From: Cristatella mucedo
Lineage: Eukaryota > Bryozoa > Phylactolaemata > Cristatellidae
Direction of reading: 5' to 3'
Assembly: GCA_009760855.2 (NCBI GenBank)
Contig: WPIO01000002.1
Location: 9,768,001-9,832,000, forward strand
Length of the DNA stretch: 64,000 bases
The position numbers and the translations under genes are program-made. The notes under the pieces are model-generated. The model was not told the origin of the DNA and did not search any database. It was given only the letters and a program-made list of their open reading frames with translations. Of the stretch, positions 43,702 through 54,234 are shown one piece after another; position 1 is the stretch's first letter; each line of letters starts with the position of its first letter.

Positions 43702-45599
43702 TGGCGCCCCACTTTGAAGCACGCTCAGCACTGGACATTGGCTGGCGTCGCCACAAAAGTTGTTAGTGCCAGTTGATTTATTTGAGTAACGGTCTCTGTA
43801 TATCTACGATTGCTTGGATCCAAGTTGCACAAAGTGCGCATATAACGTTCGCCTACAAGCCAACCTAAGTGTGGTCATCGTATGTCGACGTCATTGTCAC
43901 CGAATGAGCTGAGGCTCTGTGCTCGGGTGAGCCATTTTGAACTCTTGGAAAGCTAGAGACCCTCATTGCCCTCAACCGCAAGGGCCCGAGCACACTTAGC
44001 GTCGGCATCTGTATATCAGATGCTATTGCACTACGATGTAACTGATTATGAAATAGTAAGCTCTCGGATTGATAAAAAATTTTAAGAAAGCAGATAGGCC
44101 ATTTAAGTATTTATGATTCGTAGTCTGGTGCGACCAGTCAGAAACAGTAGATGGTGGACACAACGGGTAATCAGAACAGCCGCGATTTACGAGATGGACT
44201 AAACATGGGTTTACACTGACTATTTCCCTCCCTTCTCGATGCTGATATCTACTGAATACATCACCGAGGAACCGTGAGGCGAAATATAACTCCGTGCGTA
44301 GTACTGAGTAGGCTGACTATGTAGGCCATGCAGCCATTAAAGCGGCCAAATCATCACAGTGGATTAATCACAAAAGCCGCAGGTTTCATTGTGGATAACA
44401 TCACCAAAAATCAAGACTGGCGCGTCGAAATACACAGCTAAATTAAAGCGACCCTGAGTTCGATTAAAACTGCTACCATCATTCCGCTTACCACTTATGT
44501 ATGATGATCTGAAAAAGTCACGAATGATTTCGGCGGAAGTAGGCTTCCGGGCGGTGGTTTCGAATTATCCCCGTCTCGGACCTGTAGGACACGGCGGTCG
44601 GATTTGCATAGTTTTGCTGTTGGTATCACACTTCGCACAATATTTTGTTATTTACAACCACAATTCAGTCGACGAAGCTAGCTTTTGTCTCGATGGACCG
44701 GCATTCAAAGCCGGTCCAATATTGCCAAAAGTAGTCAGCTTGTGTAAACGTGGGAAATATGTGAGAATGTGGGCCCAATCGGTGAATAAGCAATGTAATG
44801 CCAGCATGGATTCGTGTTCCAGTCCTGCCATCATATTCAACCTAGCTACACTTGTTGGGCTTAGCCTAGGACCACTCTAGTCTCATTTGTAACAACACCT
44901 GTTGGTTTTCTTCGCATAATGTAAATTGTTCAAAACAGCGACATGGGGTGATAGAGCTGGAACAAAAAACTATCCAACTAGCTGCCATGCGAAGCCGTAA
45001 GCTCTGACCATGTATGTTGTCTCCTCTTTGGAAAATGGTTTTGGCAATGAAATCTAGTTATTTTCCTCTCTCAAATGTCACTGTTCCTGTAAAAGTATGT
45101 AGATGGGCAGCATGGTCAATGGACATGAAACTCATTCTTAATTTGTGTACCCTTTGAGTGTGTACACTCACATCCTCTCGTCCAATTTTACTATGAAGAC
45201 CTACTGGCTTGGTTTCTCAGACCCACTGAATCAAGCTCACTGTTGCATGGCCGAGCCAGTCAAGAAGTTCACCAAAAACGGAGCATTACCCGCTTAGATA
45301 TCGGTCTCATTCTTACAAAGGTTGCCATGCTAAATGACGTCTCCTTCTCGCGGTCCAAGTCCGTGCTTTCGAAATGGAGCGCACAACCTTGATCTTTCGA
45401 CTGCTTCTTTAAAGCTGTGTCTGTCATGTCAGTCTCTAAGCGACAAGGCTGCTCCCGCCTCTTTTAAATACATTAGCAGAACGCTTGCTATTTCCTTAAC
45501 ATAGTGTGTGGTCTAAGCTAAGCATCCTTGTTCAATTCACTGCTGGCGTCGAATCGAGAACCCTGAAAGAAAAGAAAGCAAAGCGTATGCGTATTTTGT
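43702..45599. other. Fis1 3' flank and intergenic; nothing further recognised
   Basis: A 127-codon ORF at 44497-44880 has no recognised motif. No clear AATAAA follows the Fis1 stop closely. Confidence 0.35.
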
Positions 45600-45629
45600 T
45601 TTACCAATACCAGCATAACTAACATCATT

Positions 45630-46725
45630 AATATGTCATTAGCCTCAGGTCATGCCCCAGCACCTTTCAAAAAAGCTCTAATCAGGCCACTTCTCAAGAC
45701 AGCGACACTAGACCAAGAGAACTTGAGCAACTACCGCCCAGTCTCCCTTCTTCCATTCCTATCAAAGACATTGGAACGGGTCGTGGCGGATCAGCTGAAC
45801 TCATGTATTGAAACCTCAAACCTTGCTAGTAAGTTCCAGTCTGGCTTTAGAGTTAATCACTCCACAGAGTCAGCATTGCTCAGGGTGTACAACGACCTAC
45901 TTAGGAATGCAGACATAGCTAGAGTGCCTCTGCTTGTTGTGCTCTATCTTTCGGCAGCTTTTGAAACTATCGGTCACAAAGTTCTTCTACAGCGCCTCTC
46001 ATCTCGCCTTGGTCCATGCATTTGTGGCATTCCGTCTTGACTTCTGCAAATCGCTGCTTGCTGATCTACCGGTCTGTGCAATCAGGCAATTACAGCTGGT
46101 GCAAAACTCCGTAGCTAGGCTTGTCTGTCGTGAGCGTCACAGTTGCCACATCACACCACTTCTCGCCTACCTACACTGGCTCCCAGTCAAGCAACGCATC
46201 GACTTCAAGGTTTGTCGCTCACTTTTAGGTCTCTTCATTCTATGGCTCCAGCCTATCTTTCAGAGATACTACCCCATCAGGCAAAGCATCGTACCACTCG
46301 CTTTTCGGAATCCAACAGTCTAGAAATACCTCGTACAAACCTTAAATCCTTTGGAGATCGTGCATTTAGCTCGTATGCTCCCACAGCCTGGAACTCCCTC
46401 CCGACCTGCATCAGAACATCCCCTGACCTGACCACATTTAAAAGAAACTTAAAAACATACCTATTTAGGACAGCATTTAGTGGGTCCCTGTGATTCGTCC
46501 TTCATTTGCTTTTGCGTGCTGACACTGCGCATGCTGCCACTAACCACATTTGCATGCTTACCCTGTACACGTCACCCCTAACCATGTTATTTCTGTTGTT
46601 TATCAAGCATGATATTACTCACCATTCAATCGCGTTTCCCTATGCAGAAAATGTAAAGCGCCAAGACAGAGATTGAGTTATCTGAGGGCGCTTTATCGAG
46701 TGCATCATTATTATTATCATTATCA
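45630..46725 (+). mobile_element. LINE family 2 (CR1/L2-like), internally deleted, with intact 3' end
   Basis: It encodes reverse transcriptase N-terminal motifs PFKKALIRPLLKTATLDQEN, LSNYRPVSLLPFLSKTLERV, FQSGFRVNHSTESALLRV and YLSAAFETI. It then jumps (about 46005-46020) to the C-terminal part HAFVAFRLDFCKSLLADLP, HWLPVKQRIDFK and FGDRAFSSYAPTAWNSLPT. The catalytic YADD region is deleted. It ends in the hairpin tail and (TTA)n. Confidence 0.88.
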
Positions 46726-48535
46726 AAATCACAAGCAGCTCGCCCGCGTCTATAATCTTATCGATACTCGTCTAGGTAGCAGCTTGTCCAAGGCTACTAA
46801 GATGTACTTTTAGAAGTTATTACAAGTTACTGGAGCGCTTCGGCGAAATGAATGTGCAAATGTTGCCATCCTGAGAGGTCACTTATCAAAGGCTTGGTAT
46901 TTTTTATGCACGTTGCTGAGGAGCCAGCGCTTTCTGAAATAGAATATTTTGTTTAATTCCACTAATGTGGCACAGCGCACCAAACATATGCATTTCGGTA
47001 GAAGTAATTTTCTCTCAGAGCCTCAGGCACCCAGCAAGTGCTACGCAAATAATAATTAAATTAAAATGTTGGCTGAAAGGCTTGTTGACCAATGCGGCTG
47101 TTCCCCACTACCTCGGTGTGCCAGTTTCGATGTTCTTCCTAGTAGAGTTCCAGCGACAAAGGCCTGTCATTCCTAAGCCTAAGATGTACTTAAAAGAAGA
47201 CAGAACTCTAACGCGAGCTCAATCACGCCCTCTTTTTATGCGGTCGCTCATCCTGATTGTGTGCGGCGCTCGATTCTACCGGGCCGATGGCATCCCTTAG
47301 ATTCGTCACTGACTAGCACCGAACGGTGAAAAGAAAAGCAGCTGCCAGGATAATTCGTGTTATATTGTGCCCTCAGCTCGCGATGTCCAGCAGAGGTTTG
47401 CGCAAAGAAGCTGGCCACACTAAAGAGTATGGCACCCACCGGTTTTAGTAGTCTCTTGAATTCTGCGTTTGTCACGAACGGGTGAGCGTGCGAAAATGAG
47501 TCCTGGGTGTGGAATCGTATCGCCAAGTACGCTCGCTACGATGCGAGAGCCGATGAGTAGGAGGTGTGCATTGCTTAAAAGTATGAGTCATACCTAGTGA
47601 ATGCTATCCCACTGGAAGCCAGAACAGATTCCAAAAAGGGCTGTGCATCGGCCACACCCTCATATCACCACACAAGCCTGGCAGTCAGATATATCTCCAT
47701 TTAAAGGGGCCAGTGTTCTACGGGGACACGTTGGCAGAAATCTATCTCATCGAGGTCTAGCGAGTTGATTCACTTGGCCCCATACTTTGGCAAAAACTTC
47801 CTCACTTTAGCGAGAACGTAGACATTGACAGGTCGTGGTATTATTTATTGGTTTGACTACTTGATTTCCATTCATCGGTGGCACTTTCAAACAAAATTTC
47901 AGCTAGCCTCACGGTTTTCGCCGATGGGGTTTCGGCCTGTTCGTACACTTTGAGATGGTACCTGTTCTGGAGCGAAACTCGGCGATGCATAAACTCAATC
48001 ATTTCATTAAGGAGCATTCCGAAAAGTTCTAAAAGACCTGTGTCTGCTCAAAGCTCATCCGTCAAACTTCTCAGAATGGCCTTAAATGACCTTGTAAGAG
48101 GTAGTGCCGTAATAACCTATCAGGGTGGAAAGGCTTCCAGTGCAGAGCTGCACGGGATATCACACTTGACTGTGGCTTGCTAGCTTTCTGCTCGCCGTCC
48201 AACAATCGTACACAGGTATATAATAAAGCAGGACTGTAAAATGTATTAGACAGGTTAAAGAAGAAAAATTTCACTAGAACAAGCACCATTAGATAGTCGA
48301 CGAGGTCAATCGAGTCATAAGTCTTGTTGGTCTCAGTCCTCTAATTTTTTTCTTTGTGCGGGCTAAAGTTGTCAAGCAAAGGATTGATTTATGTAGGTAA
48401 TTATTTACTCTAAAGTGGGTAATTGCTTATGAGGAGACCAACGCAAGCGTGTAGTCGGTCAACTAGATTCGAGATCCTTCATTTCGTTAGTTCTCAAGCC
48501 TCATTAGGTTTCAAAGAACCATTATTAACACTATG
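46726..48535. other. No gene recognised
   Basis: Short ORFs at 46965-47300 and 47878-48183 show no known motif. I see no repeat match. Confidence 0.35.
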
Positions 48536-48605
48536 TAATAATAATAATGCATTTGTAGAGTGCCCTCAGAGAACCTTTCTAGGCACTTTAGATATGTTAT
48601 ATCGG
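48536..48605 (-). mobile_element. LINE family 2 3'-end fragment
   Basis: (TAA)n is followed by tgcatttgtagagtgccctc and agagaacctttctaggcact. It is a short, degraded antisense hairpin tail. Confidence 0.65.
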
Positions 48606-49337
48606 ATTTTATATTTCTGTCCTTCGGTATAAAGTGTGCGTTTCTAATCCCTCATGTCTAAAATAAATAGAAGATAGCTAATTGTTCCACAAAAACTTGG
48701 CTTCTGTGATTGCGACAAGGGTATTCAAAGTTCTCCTTTGCTTTTCTGCACGGTGCGGACATCAGCTTTCCCAACAGAGAAAGAGTTGTGCCGCTATCGA
48801 ATTATTAAAGATTAGGCACACATCGCGCGAAAGATTAGCATTCATAGAAGTTAAATAGTACAGATGGCTTAAACAGATACTTTGCTGTATGTTATTGCAG
48901 TCGGTGAGAATAGTTAATGATCACATTTGATTGGCATGGCTTCAAGAGCTTGCCTGCATCCTGCAGATACATTTGCTACGCGTGTGTAAAACTTATCTAG
49001 ACAAGAGGAAACCGTTAGTTCGTGAAAGCCTATGCTAATATTTGCGAGTACTACAAAGTATAATTACTACAGCATTCTATACGGGGATCAAGAGAAGCCT
49101 GGGGCAACTTATTTCACATGCGAATAGTGAAAGAGAACTTTTGAAGGTAGCTCAGCACTTGCTGCCCTGTAAATCGATTGCCCAGTATTAGGTACTGTGC
49201 GAAGTATCATTTTTAAATTTATAAAATTCCAATATTTTTTATCAAGCTGATACTGCGGAGAAAAGATAACCATAAAGTTTGCTACCCCGAGACTGTGGCG
49301 GCTGACTGACCACTCAAGAAACTGTCACTTCTGCAAG

Positions 49338-49538
49338 ATGAATCCTTCCAAGCGTCTAACTGGAAAGAGCGTATCTCCAATCATGTATCCACACATTCCT
49401 CGACGATTCAGCGCCGCGGCATCTCAATGCCCTGAGCTCCCCGTCCACACTCCTCCGGAAAGGGATCAGTCATCCTCAGGAGAAAGCAGCGAGTCAGACG
49501 GCGAGAAAGATGTTGCAGATCCCAACTAGAACGTCACC
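49338..49538 (+). CDS. Candidate small ORF or exon, unknown protein
   Basis: The 63-codon ORF MNPSKRLTGKSVSPIMYPH.. ends in a Pro/Ser/Glu/Asp-rich tail (PPERDQSSSGESSESDGEKD). Its composition and wobble look coding. A good donor (gtcaccgtaagtatcc) follows at 49539, but a stop precedes it in this frame. There is no homology I can name. It could be a terminal exon or chance. Confidence 0.25.
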
Positions 49539-49599
49539 GTAAGTATCCGTCACTCTTCATGGCTCACTCTGTCCACCGCAAAGATGACCGTGCCGCCAT

Positions 49600-49905
49600 A
49601 ATATTATTATTACCGTTGATATGACGCCCTCGAAGAACTCAATCTCTTTCTGGGCGCTCTACGTTTGCTGCAAAAAAAGCACGATCGAATGTTTGCTGTT
49701 AGCATGCTCAATGACAATAAGCATAACATGGTTAGGGGTGACATACACAGGGTCAGCAGGAAAATATCGATAGCGATAGCATGAACAGTGTCAGCACGCA
49801 TAAGCACTTAAAAGACAAATCACAGGGAAGCACTTTAAAAGACAAATCACACTCAATGCTGTGATCAATAGATACGTTTTTAGTTTCTTTTTAAATTTCA
49901 AGATG
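49600..49905 (-). mobile_element. LINE family 2 3' fragment
   Basis: (TTA)n is followed by cgccctcgaagaactcaatc, ttagcatgctcaatgacaat, ggttaggggtgacatacaca and cagtgtcagcacgcataagc. It is the antisense family 2 3' UTR. Confidence 0.75.
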
Positions 49906-50096
49906 TTGCTGGGTGCCAGGAAGTATAGCAACCGTAGCTGGGAGATCATTTGAGACTTCAAAATTGTATCATTCCTGATGGGTCTCCGAGAAGATTGAAC
50001 AACATTTTCTTGTTTTCTTTGCCGATTGGACAGTCAGACACTAAGGCTCACTATCACTAAAAGGACTAAGACACTCCTCGGATCGGGTTCTCTCTT

Positions 50097-51050
50097 TTGG
50101 AAGAACAACATCAAGTGGCACCTGCCGACTCTCGGACGGTGCTTATGCGATTCAAAACTCGGTGTGGACCTTTACCTAAATTCTTTGTAATACCTATTAC
50201 GGGTATTCCGCTGATAAATTCGCTGCGACTGCACATGAGCTGTCCTCAGATATGCCACTTAAAACAGGAGCTGCTTAGCATAAGGTGCAATATCGATATT
50301 AGTCGATCCCTGTTGGTGGGCCTTATTCGGAAGGCGAGTAAGAATCATCCTGCTTCCTGCATTCGCACTATCAACCGCTTGGCTATTAAACCTACGCAGC
50401 CTCTGTCCTTCCTTAAGAGATTTTCCGAGGTTTCTCATTGCGATGCGGCTACATTGATCAAGTCTAGTAAAAAAGAGCTCGTCTCCTGAAGACCCTACAC
50501 CATCGCCTCCGTTATCTGCACTGGCAGAAAAACTTCGATTAGCCGTAAATGAGATTGTTAATGCTTCCCTGTATAATGAGGATGTACCCAAGCCCTTAAA
50601 ATCGGCCATCGTTAGACCGATACTTAAAAAGCCTTGATTAGATTCAGAGGTCCTTGAAAACTATCCCGCTGTTTTCCTTCTTCCTTTTTTGTCAAAAATC
50701 CTTGAAAAGATTGTTGCTAAGCAGCTTGTACCACAAATTTGGAAGAATAAATTGTCAGAAAAATTTCAGTCGGGATTCAAGTAACAACACTCTACTGAAG
50801 CTGCTCTCCTACGTGTAACCAATGAAATCCTGTGCAGCGAAGATGACGGGAATTTTGCTGCGCTAGCCAGCTCTGCTGGATCTATCTGCTGCATTTGACA
50901 TTGTTAATCACGACATCTTACTTGAACAATTGAGAACAACTATCGGTCTGGCAGACTAGGCACTGGCGTGGTTCAAATCGTTCTTGTCCGATCGTAATCA
51001 ATCCGTGTCGTGTGGGGGTTCAGGTCTCATCTGCCAATCTAGTCACTCTG
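50097..51050 (+). mobile_element. LINE family 1 pre-RT and reverse transcriptase N-terminal fragment
   Basis: A 130-codon frame precedes motifs VPKPLKSAIVRPILKKP, LENYPAVFLLPFLSKILEKI, KFQSGFK and STEAALLRVTNEILCSEDD. They are in broken frames and correspond to the RT fingers region of CR1/L2 LINEs. The DLSAAFD region follows, frameshifted, near 50870-50910. Stops and frameshifts make it dead. Confidence 0.75.
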
Positions 51051-51057
51051 GTTGTAG

Positions 51058-51185
51058 AACATTTCTCCCCCCCCCGACGTTCCCGCCTCGATATTCCCCC
51101 TGATGGACCCTAGGACATTTCCCCCACATTCCCCCTTGCAGTATGACATTTCCCCCTATGTTGATGAATGTATAACTAAGAATAC

Positions 51186-51271
<86 letters not shown>

Positions 51272-51735
51272 AAATCAACTCGGTATGGGCGGCGACTCGA
51301 TAGCACGACCGACGGAGGCGGTACGGCCTGCTGCGCGGCGGCGGCGGTCGACGCCCAACGTCCGGTGCAGCAACGACTGCGGAGGTGGCGGCAGCGAGCT
51401 TTAGACGGGCGGTAGCCGGATGTGCCGATGTCGGGAGGGCGGTGGCGGCGGCCGAGGATACTGCCACGCGCTCGAGGCTGCTGCCGAAAGCGTCTGCTGC
51501 TGGCCACCCGGGGCACAGCTTTGACCTTGCACTTGGTGGTCTGCCGAAAAGCAGGGCCGCAGCGACCGCATTTCTAATTACTATAATGTAGGAATATGTT
51601 AGATATTATATATTATATAATATGGTTTACAAGATATATATCAACAAGGCAGTTTATATCAAGACATTTCCATACGGTAGGGGAGGAAATGCCTTACCCC
51701 AGGGAGGGAAATGTCCGTACCCCGCCACTCCCACA
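51058..51735. repeat. Foldback-like region: C-rich/G-rich ends, (TA)n core, CpG-rich insert
   Basis: The left end has gaacatttctcccccccccg, ggacatttcccccacattc and gacatttccccct (51058-51155). The right end has the complementary motif ggggaggaaatgcc and gggagggaaatgtcc (51675-51715). Between them are a (TA)n tract (51186-51270) and a GC-rich segment of about 300 bases. No transposase is present. It may be a non-autonomous element or simple-sequence drift. Confidence 0.4.
51186..51270. repeat. (TA)n microsatellite
   Basis: About 42 alternating AT units, uninterrupted. Tyr/Ile ORFs across it are artefacts. Confidence 0.95.
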
Positions 51736-51743
51736 AGGTTCCG

Positions 51744-51888
51744 TCGTCGGTTGCTTTTCACGACCTCGAACCCGAGGTCGCGGGTTTAAATCCTGCGTTG
51801 GGGTGTTCTATATGACCACTGCAAATGGTTTCGACAGCCGTAAAAGCTCTTCTGTCGTTATAGAAAGGAGGCTGTTGAATCAGTGCAG
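51744..51888 (+). mobile_element. tRNA-derived SINE family A
   Basis: B-box-like gcgggtttaaatcctgcgtt, body atgaccactgcaaatggttt and tail gttatagaaaggaggctgtt. The A box is weak. Confidence 0.7.
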
Positions 51889-52699
51889 CTGAAGCCGGCA
51901 GTGCCTGGATTTGGTCGCAGTACTCGAACCGAGCAACTAAGGGGTGGCTGGAAGGATGCGTAGTTGTCTTGCAGAGAGCCCCGTGGAGTCGTGTATCGAG
52001 GGTGCTCAAATCAGCGGCAGAGAATCCTCTGTAGGTTTGATATCCCCAATGGCGGCTGCTAGAGAGTCCACTCCTCCAATGCTAGAGTCCACTCCTAGCT
52101 TCAAAGGTGAGTCAAGTATCAAAGGCCTCTAGGTACTGTTGTCCTCAAAGGTGCAAGTGAAACCTGGAGTCAAAAGCCTTGAGTTGCTGTGGTCCTCAAA
52201 GGCGTGACCTGTAGTGGGCCTATCAAACTTAAGCCAGGCTAGCTTCAAATGTCAGTTGAGAATCAAAGGCCTTTTGTTGAAAATTAAGTAACTCAGACCC
52301 GTATAAGCGTGCTCGCTGTAGGGTCTCTCTCGGTCGACGGTACTGAGATGGTACATGAACTACGGCTCTGCCGCTCACCTCTGCTCTTGGCTACTGCTCT
52401 TTCTCGTTCTGCTTCTGCACAGTCTAATTATCTGCACAACAGGCAGACAGCGGTTGTCCAGGGTAGCCGCTTCGATCAGGCTGCTGGCCGGGCCGAGGTG
52501 AGGAGTACTGCAGTTCATCGGGCCGAAACTCCGATCGTAGCCTCGGTCTGCAGCTGATGACTGGACGACCAGCTGTAGCCTCTCACTTCTGGTGGAAGAT
52601 TACTGTATGCCAATAATAATAATCGCTGGTTGTCTATGTCATGCTACACCCATCGGTGCACTACAAGAGCATTACAATAACTATAAGCGGTATTACTTT
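51889..52699. other. No gene recognised; degenerate short repeats
   Basis: The motif ctcaaaggtg/cttcaaaggtgagt and gtcaaaagcc/atcaaaggcc recurs irregularly at 52070-52290, a weak tandem pattern. Nothing else is recognised. Confidence 0.35.
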
Positions 52700-53097
52700 T
52701 TACAGAGTTGCGGGTAATAAGAAACGGTCAGGTTCTCAAAACCGTCGGAGAAAGAGCTGAAAAAGCCAAAGAGCAAGCAAAAGAACAAGGGCTCTTTCCT
52801 AAAATACCTACAGAAAAATCATCTACTGAATTGCCAGGCGAGTCACGGACGAAAAGAATTTTTTTAAGTGGAAAATTTTCTGGATGAGCAAGATGAAAAA
52901 ACCACAGTCCCACTTCCAAGCGAAGATAAAAACTAGGCATAGATAAGTGATAATCAAGACAATGCAGTTCAAGTCTTGCGACTAGTTGAACCGGAGTTTG
53001 ATTACAGTGACCCTGCCACATGGCCCTCGGATAATATTGGAAACAATACTGCATTTCTACAGAAGCCAGTTTATGCCCTTTACTTTCCAAAAGATTC

Positions 53098-53114
53098 ACA
53101 CACACACACACACA
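53098..53114. repeat. (CA)n microsatellite at the LTR insertion point
   Basis: A short CA run immediately precedes the solo LTR and blurs its target duplication. Confidence 0.85.
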
Positions 53115-53514
53115 TGTAGCGCCCTGCTGGCTTTGGCTGAATTTTAGCGCGAACAAGAGCTGTTCGGCGGCGGGCTAGAGCCCCTTTGTCCTGGAGCAGT
53201 GAGCCCGAGAGGAGCGTCAGTGCGGTTAGAGAGGAAGCGCTTAGGAGCAGGCCAGGAAGCTCGGAGACGAGCAGCGGCGATTCGGCCTTTAGAATTGGTC
53301 CGATACTCGCGGAAGCTGCTGATAGATGTTGGCTGGCCTGTCAACCCCCGCCTTCCCTCTTCCCAAGAAAGAAGCGTCTGGAACCCATTCGCCATTCAAG
53401 CTGGACGGAGGTGCCCTGCCAGTGGCCTGGGAACGGTAGTCATTCCTTTCCGTAATGGGCCAAGGTGTCCGGGCACAATACCACTAAGCTCTTGCCCCAT
53501 TGTCTCAGCCAAGT

Positions 53515-53522
53515 ATTTAAGA
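53515..53522 (+). promoter_or_regulatory. TATA-like box of the solo LTR
   Basis: tatttaag is followed by a GC-rich putative start region, with AATAAA about 710 bases downstream. Confidence 0.45.
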
Positions 53523-53829
53523 GTCGAGCGACGCTCGCTCTGTGTCTTTTGCCTCGTGTCTTTTGGTCTTTGGTCCGGCTCTGCGCCTCGACGCCGTCGG
53601 GCACTCGTTTCTCTAAAACAGCGAGGGAGGAGGGCGGGCTGTCCGCCGACGATGGACGGAACAAGACGAGACAGCGCTAGGAGGATTCGGTGGAACCCCA
53701 CCGAATACGGTCGTATCGCGCCCGAGCTGGCATTTTGTGTGTTCTTTCGTGTTTTGTGTTTCTTTTGTGTCGTGTGTGTGCGCGCTAGCACGTGCTCTCG
53801 GCATAGGGATTTGCCGGCGCGAGCTAGGC

Positions 53830-54190
53830 GTAGTTGGCGTGTGTGGAGCTCTAGTTCACCGGGTAGGGTTTAGGCTCCGGGTCGCGCGTCAGTATGGGGA
53901 ATTATTTCCTCCGCAGGAGTGCTTGAGTTGGCGTGTGTGGAGTATTCCGGTCGCACTGGTGGAAACCGAGTTCTAGTTCACCGGGTAGGGTTTAGACTCC
54001 GGTTCGCACTTCAGTGTGGAGAAGTACTCCCTCCGCTCGAGTGTTTAAGTTGGCGTGTTTGGGGTATTCCCTCGGCACAGGTAGGAACGGATTCCTAGTT
54101 CACCGGTTAGGGTTTAGGGTCCGGGTCGCGCTTAGTGTAGAGGAGTATTCCCTCCGCAAGAGTGTTGAACGTGCGAGGAGTGTGGAGATA
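53830..54190 (+). repeat. 122-bp tandem repeat, about three copies, inside the LTR
   Basis: The block ctagttcaccgg(g/t)tag followed by ggtttag starts at 53851, 53973 and 54095, exactly 122 bases apart. Surrounding blocks (gttggcgtgt, ctccctccgc-like) repeat with the same period. Confidence 0.9.
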
Positions 54191-54228
54191 AAGCTGAACT
54201 AGACGCGCAGCGACTTTGTGCGCTTGCG

Positions 54229-54234
54229 AATAAA
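54229..54234 (+). promoter_or_regulatory. Poly(A) signal AATAAA in the solo LTR
   Basis: It lies 216 bases before the LTR 3' end, as expected for an R/U5 junction. Confidence 0.55.

Noticed and set aside
43437-43766. A 109-codon + strand ORF over the Fis1 last exon
   Set aside because: It is an out-of-frame shadow. The Fis1 frame with matching splice phase is the supported one.
53199-53873. A 224-codon ORF on the + strand
   Set aside because: It lies wholly inside the solo LTR and has no retroviral or other domain. GC-rich LTR sequence is often open by chance.
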